Positions 27,740 through 35,898 are shown, counted from the first letter of the stretch. The stretch is 41,090 nucleotides of DNA from Kiritimatiellia bacterium (GCA_028715905.1 JAQUQV010000019.1:1-41090); one strand, 5' to 3'. Numbers and translations are program-made. Notes: generated from the sequence alone by a model not told the origin.

Positions 27740-27762
27740 AAAAAAAGCGGCCGACCGGCCGC
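27740..27762 (-). terminator. Hairpin with T-run on minus strand, next to the AraC ribosome-binding site
   Basis: GCGGCC-GACC-GGCCGC (27747-27762) is a 6-bp GC stem. On the minus strand it is followed at once by seven T, the form of a Rho-independent terminator, but no minus-strand gene lies upstream of it. On the plus strand the hairpin ends directly before AGGA (27763-27766), the ribosome-binding site of the AraC gene. It could therefore affect translation of that gene or stop antisense transcription. The rest of the gap 27604-27774 shows nothing clear. Confidence 0.5.
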
Positions 27763-27774
27763 AGGACCGGCTCA

Positions 27775-28704
27775 ATGTTGAAAAACAGGAAGAATTTAAA
27801 AACTGAAGGCAGTGGAACAAATTGGCGTGTCGTTGATGAGATTCTTCTCACGTCACTCGAATACGTGCCGGTTTTGTCTCTTGATGGCACGGAAATCCGT
27901 CTCGAAATGGCTCATTTCAAACCCGGCGCGGTGCGGAAAGGATTCCAATCGGTGGAGCATATTCATGATTCCATTCATTTTCAGTTCGTCATGGAAGGCG
28001 TCTTCCTTTTTAAAACCGGGCGGCATTCCGCATTGCTGAAGCCGAATGATGGCATCTTGATTCCCGCAAAACAGATTCATTCATGGTCGTGCGGAACCTC
28101 GGGCGTATTGTTCGGCGCAAGCATCTGTATCACGGGCCAGGCCGCAAATGTTTTCACCGATTATGTGAGATCCCGGGGGGCCGGCAATTTCCTTTTTTGT
28201 TCAGATCCCCGGCTTGGCGGCATACTAATGCGGATTATTGAGCTGGCGTTGAAGCCCGCGCCGTTTCACTGGCGCCGCGACATGATCGGCTGCGAGCTTT
28301 TGCTGTGGGTGGGGCAGGCCCTGCACAAGGCGCTTGACCTGCGCCTTATGAAAACTCCCGCCCCCCATGCCGCCAAATCCCGCTTTGACACGTCCCGGCC
28401 GTTGTGCGAGGAGGCCGCCCGTTTCATCATGTCAAATTTCAACCGGCCGATAACCATCCATGAAATTGCCGGACATGCCGGCGTGACTCCCCGTCATTTA
28501 AACCGTCTCTTTCTGCGCTATCTGCACGAAACCGCGCACCGGTTCCTCGTGCGGACGCGTCTTGAATACGCCGACAGGATATTGAAATCTTCGCCTTCCC
28601 TCAAAATCAAAGAAATAGCCTTTGCCTCGGGTTTCAAGACGTCCAGTCATTTTATCCAGTGTTTTAAACAGCATTTCGGCCGCCGTCCGGCCGGGAAAAT
28701 TTAA
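27775..28704 (+). CDS. AraC-family transcriptional regulator with cupin sensor domain
   Basis: A 309-residue regulator. The N-terminal half is a cupin-like ligand domain (HIHDSIHFQFVMEGV, LLKPNDGILIPAKQIHSW at about residues 62-105). The last 90 residues form the two helix-turn-helix AraC DNA-binding domain: ITIHEIAGHAGVTPRHLNRL and IKEIAFASGFKTSSHFIQCF, with the usual FGRRPAGKI-like end. AGGA lies eight bases before the ATG. It probably senses a carbohydrate ligand and is the only regulator near the catabolic operon, so it is the best candidate to control it, although the helicase gene stands between them. Confidence 0.92.
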   Translation: MLKNRKNLKTEGSGTNWRVVDEILLTSLEYVPVLSLDGTEIRLEMAHFKPGAVRKGFQSVEHIHDSIHFQFVMEGVFLFKTGRHSALLKPNDGILIPAKQIHSWSCGTSGVLFGASICITGQAANVFTDYVRSRGAGNFLFCSDPRLGGILMRIIELALKPAPFHWRRDMIGCELLLWVGQALHKALDLRLMKTPAPHAAKSRFDTSRPLCEEAARFIMSNFNRPITIHEIAGHAGVTPRHLNRLFLRYLHETAHRFLVRTRLEYADRILKSSPSLKIKEIAFASGFKTSSHFIQCFKQHFGRRPAGKI

Positions 28705-28781
28705 CCCGTTTCTCTTGACGCTGTTCCGGAGGGCCGGGCCCAAACGGGCGAATGCGTAAAAAATGCTTGCTTTTTTTTACG
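28705..28781. terminator. Inverted repeats after the AraC gene
   Basis: CCCGTTT (28705-28711) can pair with AAACGGG (28742-28748), enclosing a GGGCC-G-GGCCC mini-hairpin. A second, AT-rich hairpin follows: CGTAAAAAA (28755-28763) with TTTTTTACG (28773-28781), whose 3' arm includes eight T. Together they could end the AraC transcript before the acetyltransferase gene. Strength is uncertain. Confidence 0.45.
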
Positions 28782-28803
28782 GACGGAATCAAGTTATGAA
28801 TTT

Positions 28804-29343
28804 ATGAAAAAGAAAAAACAAATTGTTAAAATCAGGCCGCCGGGGTTCAGCGACGCGGCGGCCATTTATGCCCTGCTCAAGGAACACCCGCGCGAGGTTT
28901 TACCCCGGTCCATGAGCGACATTATCCAGAACATTGACCGTTTTCTCGTGGCGGAGATCAATGGCAGGATAGCGGGAACCGCTTCCTGGCAGATTTTGCC
29001 GGAAATTGCCCGCTCGCCGAGCCATTCGGTGGAAATCAAATCAGTCGCGGTTTCAAAAGATTTTCAAAGACACGGGGTCGGCACGGCGCTGGTCCAAGCC
29101 ATGATCAAACACATCAGAACCTACCGGCCGGCGCAGATTGTGGTGCTCACCTTTTCCCCGGCTTATTTCCGGCGGTTCGGTTTCCGCGAAGTGCCCAAGG
29201 AAACGCTGATGCACAAGTTGTACATGGGCTGCATCAATTGCACCAAATACGCATCGCCCTTCACTTGCCCGGAAGTCGCCATGACGCTTACGGAAAGGCA
29301 GAAGGCAGAAGGCAGAATTCAGAAAACGGAAGAATCGGATTAA
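28804..29343 (+). CDS. GNAT acetyltransferase, short ArgA-like (amino-acid N-acetyltransferase)
   Basis: A 179-residue GNAT protein resembling stand-alone ArgA domains that make N-acetylglutamate in arginine synthesis. Typical marks are IRPPGFSDAAAIYALLKEHP, EVLPRSMSDIIQNIDRFLVAE, the acetyl-CoA loop SVAVSKDFQRHGVGTALVQ, FSPAYFRRFGF and the CINC...C end. These resemble the arginine-specific subgroup more than general GNATs. No arginine-pathway gene is next to it. The last 15 or so residues (ERQKAEGRIQKTEESD) come from GGCAGAA heptamer repeats and are not part of the family, so the original stop was probably earlier. It is cytoplasmic. Confidence 0.8.
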   Translation: MKKKKQIVKIRPPGFSDAAAIYALLKEHPREVLPRSMSDIIQNIDRFLVAEINGRIAGTASWQILPEIARSPSHSVEIKSVAVSKDFQRHGVGTALVQAMIKHIRTYRPAQIVVLTFSPAYFRRFGFREVPKETLMHKLYMGCINCTKYASPFTCPEVAMTLTERQKAEGRIQKTEESD

Positions 29344-29391
29344 TACATCCGTCTTTTCTTTCTGCCTTCTTAATTCTGCCTTCTGCCTTTC
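29293..29391. terminator. Repeat-built hairpin between convergent genes
   Basis: Three GGCAGAA heptamers (29297-29317) on the left face TTCTGCC heptamers on the right (29360-29366, 29374-29380 and 29381-29387). The flanking bases AGAAAACGG and CCGTCTTTTCT also pair, so the whole segment can fold into one long imperfect stem. It lies exactly between two convergent stop codons (29343 and 29395), a good position for a two-way terminator. The left arm is translated as the C-terminus of the acetyltransferase. Confidence 0.6.
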
Positions 29392-29394
29392 TTA

Positions 29395-30093
29395 TCATGG
29401 CACCGCCCCTGCCTTGCGAAGTAGATCGGCCGTGTTTTGCTGTTCCGAGACAACCGCCCAGGTCAGGGGCGTTTTCCCGGCCAAATCGGCGGCGTTGATA
29501 TCGGCGCCGGAGTCAATCAGGAGCCGCACTGCTTCGGCATGTCCCCTGGCCGCCGCCATGTGGAGCGGCGTGATGCGGTTGCCGCCTTCGGTCGGCAGGT
29601 TGACGTCAACCCCGCGCTTCAGGAAAAATTCTATCATTTCGGCATGTCCCTCCTCGGCCGCGAGGTGAAGGGGAGACAGACGGAGAGCGCCGTATTTCCG
29701 GCCAAAAGCCGAAACATCGGCGCCGGCGGCGACCAGCGCTTCGGCGCAGGACCTGCCGTTAAAAATGGCCGCTCTGTGCAGGGGGGTCATGCCGTCCCGG
29801 TCAACGGCGTTCACGTCCGCCCCCTTTTCAATCAGGCTGAAAACCAGGTTTGACCGGCCGGCGATAACCGCCCAGTGAAGCGGCGTGAACCCGTTGCTTT
29901 TGTCGCGCGCGTTCAGCAGGCCGGGGTGGGCGGCCAGTATTTTTTCAACGGCGTCGGCGCGGCCGTCGTAAACGGCGCGGGCCAGCCGCTCCATGCGGTC
30001 GCTATGTCTGAGCAGGAATGAGATAAACATGAGCGCGCCGCCGACAATGAGAATAATCTTCAACTCTTTGCGGGCCAGGATTTGCGCGATCAT
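29395..30093 (-). CDS. Membrane-anchored ankyrin-repeat protein
   Basis: A 232-residue protein with one hydrophobic segment at about residues 10-28 (ELKIILIVGGALMFISFLL) and about six ankyrin repeats after it. Repeat cores that can be read are TPLHWAVIAGRSNLV, TPLHRAAIFNGRS, SPLHLAAEEGHAEMI, TPLHMAAARGHAEAV and TPLTWAVVSEQQN, each with the usual GADVNA-like turn. With the N-terminal anchor, the repeats probably face the periplasm. The gene starts 24 bases after the stop of the large TPR gene, so both are probably on one transcript diverging from the ExbB/ExbD cluster. It should act as a protein-binding scaffold; the partner is unknown. Confidence 0.88.
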   Translation of the reverse strand: MIAQILARKELKIILIVGGALMFISFLLRHSDRMERLARAVYDGRADAVEKILAAHPGLLNARDKSNGFTPLHWAVIAGRSNLVFSLIEKGADVNAVDRDGMTPLHRAAIFNGRSCAEALVAAGADVSAFGRKYGALRLSPLHLAAEEGHAEMIEFFLKRGVDVNLPTEGGNRITPLHMAAARGHAEAVRLLIDSGADINAADLAGKTPLTWAVVSEQQNTADLLRKAGAVP

Positions 30094-30117
30094 GGAGCTG
30101 GATGGGGCGACATTTTT

Positions 30118-33100
30118 TTATTGTCCCGCCGGGGACGCGGCCGCCGGCAGGGCCTTGAGGCGTTCCTCCGCTTTCTTTGCCCAGGAGTACTGTTTGAAGT
30201 CTTTGGCCAGCCGCTCGTACTGTTCGCGCGCCATGTCGTACTTTTTCTGCATCTCGTAAATCTGCCCTTTGTGCCAGAGCGCCTCGGAGACGAATTCCGG
30301 GTAAGCCTCAAACATGATAATAATTCTGCTGGCGCTTGCGTCGGCCGCGTTGAATTTTTCCAGCGCCTGGGCCTTCTGTCCCTGTTTATCCAGGGCGTCC
30401 GCCGTCACCAGCTGGCAGCGGATGGTTCCCAGCAGGGCGCCGATGCGGGCTTCTGGCGAACGCTCCTGGGCGGCGACTTCCGAGTACATCCGTTCGGCGG
30501 CCTCGTAATCCTTGCGACGCTCGCGGATCTGGGCGATTTTAACCTTGCCCTGTTTGCCCTTTTCAAACCACGGAAAGTCTTTCAGAACCTTCACGAATGC
30601 CTGTTCCGCCTCCGCGTCCTTTCCTTCCAGGAAGCGGATATCGGCGAGGCCGTAAGTGGCCGGCGCCGCGGCGTAGGGGTCGGCGGCGAATTCGGTCAAG
30701 ACCCTCTGGTAAGTCTGTTCCGCCTCCTTCAGGCCCATGGCCTCCTTGGCGGCATCGGCGTAATCCAGCAGCATCTGGTAGGAAAGCCGCACGTTGGCGT
30801 CAACCGCCAGCGCCTCTTTGAAGGCGGCCAGCGCTTTTTCTTTTTCGGCGTTTTTCACCAGGAACATTCCCCGGCTGAAAATCAACTGGGCCTGCAGGGC
30901 GGGGTTATCCTTATGCCTGGCAATGGCTTTGGCGAAATACTGTTCCGCTTCGTCGGCATTCATCATCCGGTAGCGCACCAGGTTGAAAATGGCGTCGGCG
31001 ATGCCGGGTATGGCGGACAGGGCCTGTTCCGAATCGGGGTAGTTCCGCAGAAGCGATTCGCAGGCTTCCGCGCTTTCCAGCATTGTCTGGCGGTAGACGG
31101 CGCGCTGCTGGTCGGGCAGGATGGTGGGTTGGCCCATGCGCTGGGCTTTTTCGTTCAGGGCCTGGGCGATGAGAAAGAGTATTTCCGGGGCGCGCTCGTT
31201 CCGCGGATCCAGCTCCAGCGACTGCCAGAGATAATGGACGGCCGTGTCATATTCGTTCAGTTTTTCCTTTCCGACCCAGCCGAGGAAGAAACAGGCGTCG
31301 GCGTTGAGCGGGCTCTCCGGGAATTCGGCCGGCACCCTTTCCAGGGCGTGCGACATGCGGACAAAATCTTCCTTTTCGTAATACATCACGCCGATGCGGA
31401 ACAGCGCCTGGGCCGCGATCTCCTGGTCCGCGTATTCGCGCGCGATTCGCTCCAGAACGTCCACGGCCTTGGCAAACTGCCCGTCATCGTTCAGCGCCAT
31501 GCTCATCTGATAAAGGGCGAACGGCATCATGCGGCTTTCCTTGTATCGTTTCTGAAAATCCTCATACAAGCGGACGGCTTCCTTCGGTTTTTTTAACTGG
31601 GTCAGGAAGACGCCTTTCTGGTAAAGAGCCTCGTCAATCGTCTCAAAGGCGTCGGTCCCCTTCGGGAACCTCTGCAGGAGTTCGTTAATGGCGGCGAGCG
31701 CCTCGTCCCATTGTTTTTCGCCGGCCAGATTGACGGCCCTGAAAAAGAGCAGGTTTGCCAGAAAGTGTCCTTTGGGAAATTTTTCCATGTAAATTTCCAC
31801 GGTTTCATGCAGGCTTTCCGGTTGGTTGAGGTTGAACTCGCAGGCCGCCTTCATGTAGAGGGCGTCTTCTGCGCCGGCCCCGTCGGGAAAGGTGTCAAAA
31901 CTTTCGGCGAAATATTGCAGGGCGGTTGCAATGTTGTTCTGGACAAAGTAAAGCTGGCCCAGGGAAAGGGCGGCGCGTTCGGCGATGGGCGCGTCCGCGC
32001 CGGTCTTGGCCTTGAATTCTTCAAATTCCAGCGCGGCGGCGTCCGCGTCTTTCTGGGCGATGTATCCGTTAATGATCAGGAAGGCGGCCTGTTGATACTG
32101 GGGACCCTTGGTGAAATTCAAGAGGTGCCGGCCGACCGTGATGGCTTCGTCATAACGTTTCATCCTGAAAAAAATGTCCGCGATGCGGAAATAGGCGGTG
32201 ATCATCAGGTCCGGCGAATCCTGGACGCCGGCATACTGCCCCTGCACGCGCCCGAGCTCGTTTTTAATAGCTTTAATATCGGCTCCCTTGGCGAGGTCGG
32301 CCGCCATCCTGGCGCTGATTGCTTCCAGGCGGGACTTGAGGTCAAGCAGCACTTCGGATTTCGGGCGGACATTGCGGCAATATTGAATGGCCTGGTCGTA
32401 TTCTCCGGCCTCAAGCCATGTTTCGGCGAGCGAATAATTGCTGTCGTTGGCCAGCGCGAGATTGATGTTGCTTTTGGAAAGCTGGTCAAAGATTTTACGG
32501 GCTTTTTCAAGCCAGGGCTGGGCCTCGGCGCGTTTGCCGGCCTTGATCTGGTCAAGGCCCTGCTGGCTGTAGACGCTGGCCAGCAGAAATTGCGCGCTCA
32601 TGCCGACGGAAGTGTTTCCGAAGCTCCGGATAAGGTTGTCCAAATCCTTCTGGGCGTTGTCCAGCTCGCCGCTCAGATAATAGGCGTAGGCCCGGCCGTA
32701 AATGGCATAGGGATAATTGATGCTCTTGGGATAATTTTTTATGAAACTATCCTGCAGTTCAATGGCTTTTTTAAGATTTTTTTTGCGTTCCTTTTCCTGT
32801 TCCTTGCCGGTCAGGGAGGCGGCCAGGCGCGTATGGCATTCGGCCATGAGGAAGACGGATTGTTCCTGTATCTCCTTGCTCGGCGCGCGGTCGCCGCTCA
32901 GGTCGGCGAGCAGGGGGAGCGCCTCTTCGTACCGGACGCGCTGGTAATAACACCAGGCCAGGTTGAATTTCACCGAGGGGATGTTCACATAAGTCTGCTT
33001 GGTCTTTACTATTTTTTCAAAGAAGCCGATGGCCTGGTCATACTGCCCGCGGTTCATGGCTTCTTCGCCGCTCATGGCCAGGTCGTCGGCCACGTCCGCC

Positions 33101-33171
33101 AGCGCCGGCAGCGCCGCGGCCAGCAGAACAAGGAAGAAATATCGTTTTTTAGAGGTGCCGATTGTCGCCAT
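30118..33171 (-). CDS. Large secreted TPR-repeat protein
   Basis: A 1017-residue protein with a signal peptide (SKKRYFFLVLLAAALPALADV) followed by tetratricopeptide repeats along its whole length, about 15-20 by eye. Examples are GQYDQAIGFFEKIVKT, GEYDQAIQYCRNV and KKYDMAREQYERLAKDF. The start at 33171 has AGGAG seven bases upstream; a longer reading from 33264 would begin inside the -10 box and is rejected. Parts resemble YbgF/BamD-type periplasmic TPR proteins, which assemble envelope machines. It is transcribed away from a second TPR gene and the exbB/exbD genes, from a shared 182-base region. This suggests a scaffold or accessory for that system. Confidence 0.9.
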   Translation of the reverse strand: MATIGTSKKRYFFLVLLAAALPALADVADDLAMSGEEAMNRGQYDQAIGFFEKIVKTKQTYVNIPSVKFNLAWCYYQRVRYEEALPLLADLSGDRAPSKEIQEQSVFLMAECHTRLAASLTGKEQEKERKKNLKKAIELQDSFIKNYPKSINYPYAIYGRAYAYYLSGELDNAQKDLDNLIRSFGNTSVGMSAQFLLASVYSQQGLDQIKAGKRAEAQPWLEKARKIFDQLSKSNINLALANDSNYSLAETWLEAGEYDQAIQYCRNVRPKSEVLLDLKSRLEAISARMAADLAKGADIKAIKNELGRVQGQYAGVQDSPDLMITAYFRIADIFFRMKRYDEAITVGRHLLNFTKGPQYQQAAFLIINGYIAQKDADAAALEFEEFKAKTGADAPIAERAALSLGQLYFVQNNIATALQYFAESFDTFPDGAGAEDALYMKAACEFNLNQPESLHETVEIYMEKFPKGHFLANLLFFRAVNLAGEKQWDEALAAINELLQRFPKGTDAFETIDEALYQKGVFLTQLKKPKEAVRLYEDFQKRYKESRMMPFALYQMSMALNDDGQFAKAVDVLERIAREYADQEIAAQALFRIGVMYYEKEDFVRMSHALERVPAEFPESPLNADACFFLGWVGKEKLNEYDTAVHYLWQSLELDPRNERAPEILFLIAQALNEKAQRMGQPTILPDQQRAVYRQTMLESAEACESLLRNYPDSEQALSAIPGIADAIFNLVRYRMMNADEAEQYFAKAIARHKDNPALQAQLIFSRGMFLVKNAEKEKALAAFKEALAVDANVRLSYQMLLDYADAAKEAMGLKEAEQTYQRVLTEFAADPYAAAPATYGLADIRFLEGKDAEAEQAFVKVLKDFPWFEKGKQGKVKIAQIRERRKDYEAAERMYSEVAAQERSPEARIGALLGTIRCQLVTADALDKQGQKAQALEKFNAADASASRIIIMFEAYPEFVSEALWHKGQIYEMQKKYDMAREQYERLAKDFKQYSWAKKAEERLKALPAAASPAGQ

Positions 33172-33255
33172 TGATGTAGCTCCTATTCCTGTTAATCCGT
33201 CCGGGACGGCTGAAATAAAAATGATAAAAAAATTGCTTAAAAATTTACAATGGCT

Positions 33256-33284
33256 ATTATACATGGTCCGGCGCTGAATGCGAT
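33256..33284 (-). promoter_or_regulatory. Promoter for the large TPR gene
   Basis: A perfect TATAAT lies at 33256-33261 on the minus strand. The matching -35 after 17 bases is ATCGCA (33279-33284), a weak match. The start site near 33249 would give a leader of about 78 bases. Confidence 0.55.
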
Positions 33285-33303
33285 GAGTTTTTTCGGAAAA
33301 AAA

Positions 33304-33332
33304 TTGACAGATGAAATTAATTGTTTTATTTT
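33304..33332 (+). promoter_or_regulatory. Promoter for the TPR-exbB-exbD-DUF4159 cluster
   Basis: A perfect TTGACA (33304-33309) is followed after 17 bases by TATTTT (33327-33332). Transcription from about 33339 would leave a leader of about 15 bases before the ATG at 33354. With the opposite TATAAT 43 bases away, the two gene sets look jointly controlled. Confidence 0.65.
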
Positions 33333-33353
33333 TACCCTTGTCACAATAAAAAA

Positions 33354-34196
33354 ATGAAAACCGGACTTTCTTTTGGCGTTAAGCGTTTGGCGGATGTTTG
33401 CGTTTTATTGTTTTTCATCTGCGCCTTTGCCGGGCGGGCGGAGGACGTCATCATCACCAAGAACCAGCGGTTCCGCGGCCAGGTCAAGTCCGCCGACAGC
33501 AAGGGGGTGGCCATTGAAATCGCCGGCCAGGGCGTGTTGACCGTGCCCCGCGCGGCGATAGTGCAAATGAAGGTTGAGCCGCCGCCGACCATTGTCCGCG
33601 GCATTGAGGCTTACGAAAAGGGCAGTTACCGCGAGGCGCAGTTGAACCTTGCCCGGACTGTTCACCAATATGTCGGATTGGACACCGACTGGGCCGCCAA
33701 GGCGCTGGTCTATTACGGACGCGGTTGCCTGGCCGGCGGCGATCTGGCCGGGGCCGAAAAGGCTTTCTCCGCATTTCTCGCGGCCTATGACGACGATCCG
33801 CTCGGAATGGATGCCGAGCTCGGGCTCGCGGAAACCGAGGTGGCGCGGAACGAGATTGACAAGGCCATGCCCAAATTCCAGGCGCTGGCCGAAGAATACG
33901 CCAAACAGCTTAAACCTTCCAGCGAAACAATGCCTTATGCCGCGGCCGTTTTCCTGGGGCTGGGCAAATGTCTGGAGGCCAAGGAGAACCAGGCCGGAGC
34001 GTTGGAGTCTTATTTAAAGGTCATAGCGCTCTACCCGGACAATAAGGCCATGCCCGAGGCGCTGTACCGCTCCGCGCTGATTTACCAGCGGCGGAATGAA
34101 AAGGAGAAAGCCGGGTTGATTCTGAATGATTTAATGACGCAATATCCCTCTTCGCCGTTCAGCCAGAAGGCGGCGGAGTTGAGGAAGATTAAGTAG
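33354..34196 (+). CDS. Secreted TPR protein (first gene of the exbB/exbD cluster)
   Basis: A 280-residue protein. The N-terminus has a signal peptide (RLADVCVLLFFICAFAGRA, residues about 10-29). A short beta-rich segment (VIITKNQRFRGQVKSADSKG and following) resembles domains that begin many PVC TPR proteins. TPR repeats fill the rest, for example GSYREAQLNLARTVHQYVG and QAGALESYLKVIALYPDNK, ending YPSSPFSQKAAELRKIK. It is of YbgF/CpoB type in layout, and CpoB works with Tol-Pal in E. coli. The start at 33354 sits just after the signal-peptide-compatible leader; no clear ribosome-binding site is seen. The stop is followed at once by a hairpin pair. Confidence 0.85.
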   Translation: MKTGLSFGVKRLADVCVLLFFICAFAGRAEDVIITKNQRFRGQVKSADSKGVAIEIAGQGVLTVPRAAIVQMKVEPPPTIVRGIEAYEKGSYREAQLNLARTVHQYVGLDTDWAAKALVYYGRGCLAGGDLAGAEKAFSAFLAAYDDDPLGMDAELGLAETEVARNEIDKAMPKFQALAEEYAKQLKPSSETMPYAAAVFLGLGKCLEAKENQAGALESYLKVIALYPDNKAMPEALYRSALIYQRRNEKEKAGLILNDLMTQYPSSPFSQKAAELRKIK

Positions 34197-34262
34197 GAGC
34201 CGAACCCCTGTTCGGCGATGTATGTTTTATTGTCCGGAATCGCCGCATGGGGATGCGGCAGC
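34196..34262. repeat. Inverted pair of REP-like hairpins
   Basis: The left element GCCGAAC-CCCT-GTTCGGC (34199-34216) is a perfect 7-bp stem preceded by GTAGGA and followed by GATGTA. The right element GCCGCAT-GGGG-ATGCGGC (34242-34259) is another perfect 7-bp stem. Read on the opposite strand, the right element aligns with the left one (GCCGNANCCCNTGNGGCGAT-like). Two similar hairpins in inverted orientation with a short spacer is the layout of REP doublets/BIMEs and REPINs. The element lies between the TPR gene and exbB. Confidence 0.65.
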
Positions 34263-34299
34263 GATCAAATGCAGTTTCCGTCTTTGTTCCTAATTCATG

Positions 34300-34316
34300 A
34301 AACACGAAACGTGTTT
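34300..34316. other. Perfect palindromic hairpin upstream of exbB
   Basis: AAACACG-AAA-CGTGTTT is a perfect 7-bp inverted repeat with a three-base centre, 40 bases before the exbB ATG. It could be an operator or a processing hairpin. No T-run follows, so it is not a standard terminator. Confidence 0.45.
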
Positions 34317-34356
34317 ATCAACTATGAGTGAAAACAAACACACAGGAGAGAGAATA

Positions 34357-35361
34357 ATGAAAAAAATCATTGTGAAGATGCTGGCCGTCATGACCGTCGG
34401 CCTGGTGATGTTGGGCGCGGAACCGCTCCTGCCTTCTGACGCGGATTGCGGGCGCGATTTCTTTGTTGCATCAGCCCTGGCTCAGGCGCCGGCCGCCGCC
34501 GGAGGCGAAGCGGCGCCGGCGGGTCCGCCGACCACGCTGGGGGATTACTGGGTGGTCTGCGGCCTTACCAGGTGGCCGCTATTGGCGGTGGCCATTTGGA
34601 TAACCGCGCTCATTATTGAGCTTACCATGCGCGCGCGGACCAAAGCCTTGTGCCCGCCGGCGGCCGTTTCGCAGTTGTCGTCAACGCTGGCAGTGCAGGA
34701 TTACGTCAAGGCCTGGCAGTTTTGCGCCGATAATCCGTCGCCTCTGGCGCGCATAATGATGCCGGTGATAGAAGCCCTCCCGAAAGGTCTGAATGCGGTT
34801 ATGGATACCGCCTTTGACAATCTGAATCTGCTGAATAACACATTCAAGACAAAATGCTCGTATTTGAACCTGCATGCGACCGTCAGCACCCTGCTCGGTC
34901 TTTTCGGAACCATTTCCGGAATGATGAGCGCTTTTAACAAGATGGCCTACAGCGGAGCGACCGGCGACCCAGCCAAACTGGCCGGAAGCATCAGCGAAGC
35001 GCTGGTCACGACTTACGTTGGGTTGGCTCTCGCTATTTCCGCGCTCGTTCTTTTTTATGTCTTCACAAACCGGATCAAGGCCGTCATGACCGACGCGCAA
35101 AATACCGTTCTTGGCCTGATCGGCGAGATTGATTTCAGCGCGATCACGTCCGACATGGAAATAGTAACCGGCGAAATGAAAGCGCGCGCCATGGGCGGGA
35201 AGATAGAAGGCGGGAGCGCGCCCAAATCCGCGGTCAAGCCGGTGGCGTCCGCCGTGGCGGCCAAGCCGGCCGAAATGGCGCAGTGTCCGCACTGTCAGCA
35301 CCAGGTGCATGTCGGCGCGGCCAAGTGCCCGAATTGCAGCAGTGAACTGGAATGGGAGTAA
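34357..35361 (+). CDS. ExbB/TolQ/MotA-family proton channel with C-terminal zinc ribbon
   Basis: A 334-residue ExbB/TolQ homologue that should form the pentameric inner-membrane proton channel. It has an N-terminal signal-like segment (to about residue 43, ending ALAQA) and three membrane spans at about 68-91, 173-196 and 212-238. The channel threonine equivalents lie in LLGLFGTISGMMSAF and EALVTTYVGLALAI. Unusually, the cytoplasmic C-terminus ends in a zinc ribbon with C310-x2-C313 and C324-x2-C327. AGGAG precedes the ATG at 34357. It is followed by two exbD genes and a DUF4159 gene, so it energises that set rather than a flagellum. Confidence 0.9.
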   Translation: MKKIIVKMLAVMTVGLVMLGAEPLLPSDADCGRDFFVASALAQAPAAAGGEAAPAGPPTTLGDYWVVCGLTRWPLLAVAIWITALIIELTMRARTKALCPPAAVSQLSSTLAVQDYVKAWQFCADNPSPLARIMMPVIEALPKGLNAVMDTAFDNLNLLNNTFKTKCSYLNLHATVSTLLGLFGTISGMMSAFNKMAYSGATGDPAKLAGSISEALVTTYVGLALAISALVLFYVFTNRIKAVMTDAQNTVLGLIGEIDFSAITSDMEIVTGEMKARAMGGKIEGGSAPKSAVKPVASAVAAKPAEMAQCPHCQHQVHVGAAKCPNCSSELEWE

Positions 35362-35436
35362 AAGCGGCGGATGGCGGACGGGGCAGGCGGTGTTTTGCGG
35401 TCCTGTCGGCTTGCCGTTGTTTTTTAATCAAAAATC

Positions 35437-35898
35437 ATGGCCGAACAACCGAAAAAACAGTTGGACATTGATACGCCGAGCATGCCGTTAAACCTCGGCC
35501 CGTTGATTGACATCGTCTCAATTCTGCTCCTCTATTATATTGTCTGCAGCACCTTTGAAACCACCCGGGTAAGCCGGGAGGTTATTCTGCCCTTCGCCCG
35601 CCAGGGCCTGAAAGAAGAAGATACTTCCGGACGTTTTGTGGTGAATATAGAGTGGAATGAAGGCCTGTATGAGGCGTCCTATCTTGTTAACGGCATGAAG
35701 ACGAGCGGGCCCGCCGAAATGACAACGCTCATTATGCAGGGCAAAAAATCGCAGGGCAATCCCAGGAATTTCCGAGTAGTTCTCAGGGCCGACCGAAGGG
35801 TGCCTTATGAATTTACCCAGCAGGCCATGGCGGCCGTGGCCGAAGCCGATGTGGGCAACATTCTTTTTTCAACGACCGAAGACATTGCTGAAAAATAA
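35437..35898 (+). CDS. ExbD/TolR-family protein, with conserved Asp
   Basis: A 153-residue ExbD/TolR homologue with one membrane span (about residues 21-40) and a periplasmic domain. The span NLGPLIDIVSILLLYYIV holds D25, at the same number as the proton-carrying Asp25 of E. coli ExbD. The periplasmic part (RFVVNIEWNEG, FRVVLRADRRVPYE) fits the ExbD fold. It lies 75 bases after exbB and 29 before the second exbD. Confidence 0.9.
   Translation: MAEQPKKQLDIDTPSMPLNLGPLIDIVSILLLYYIVCSTFETTRVSREVILPFARQGLKEEDTSGRFVVNIEWNEGLYEASYLVNGMKTSGPAEMTTLIMQGKKSQGNPRNFRVVLRADRRVPYEFTQQAMAAVAEADVGNILFSTTEDIAEK

Noticed and set aside
30082-33174. Two long plus-strand open frames (504 and 487 codons)
   Set aside because: Both are antisense to the large TPR gene, which has clear repeats, a signal peptide and a ribosome-binding site.
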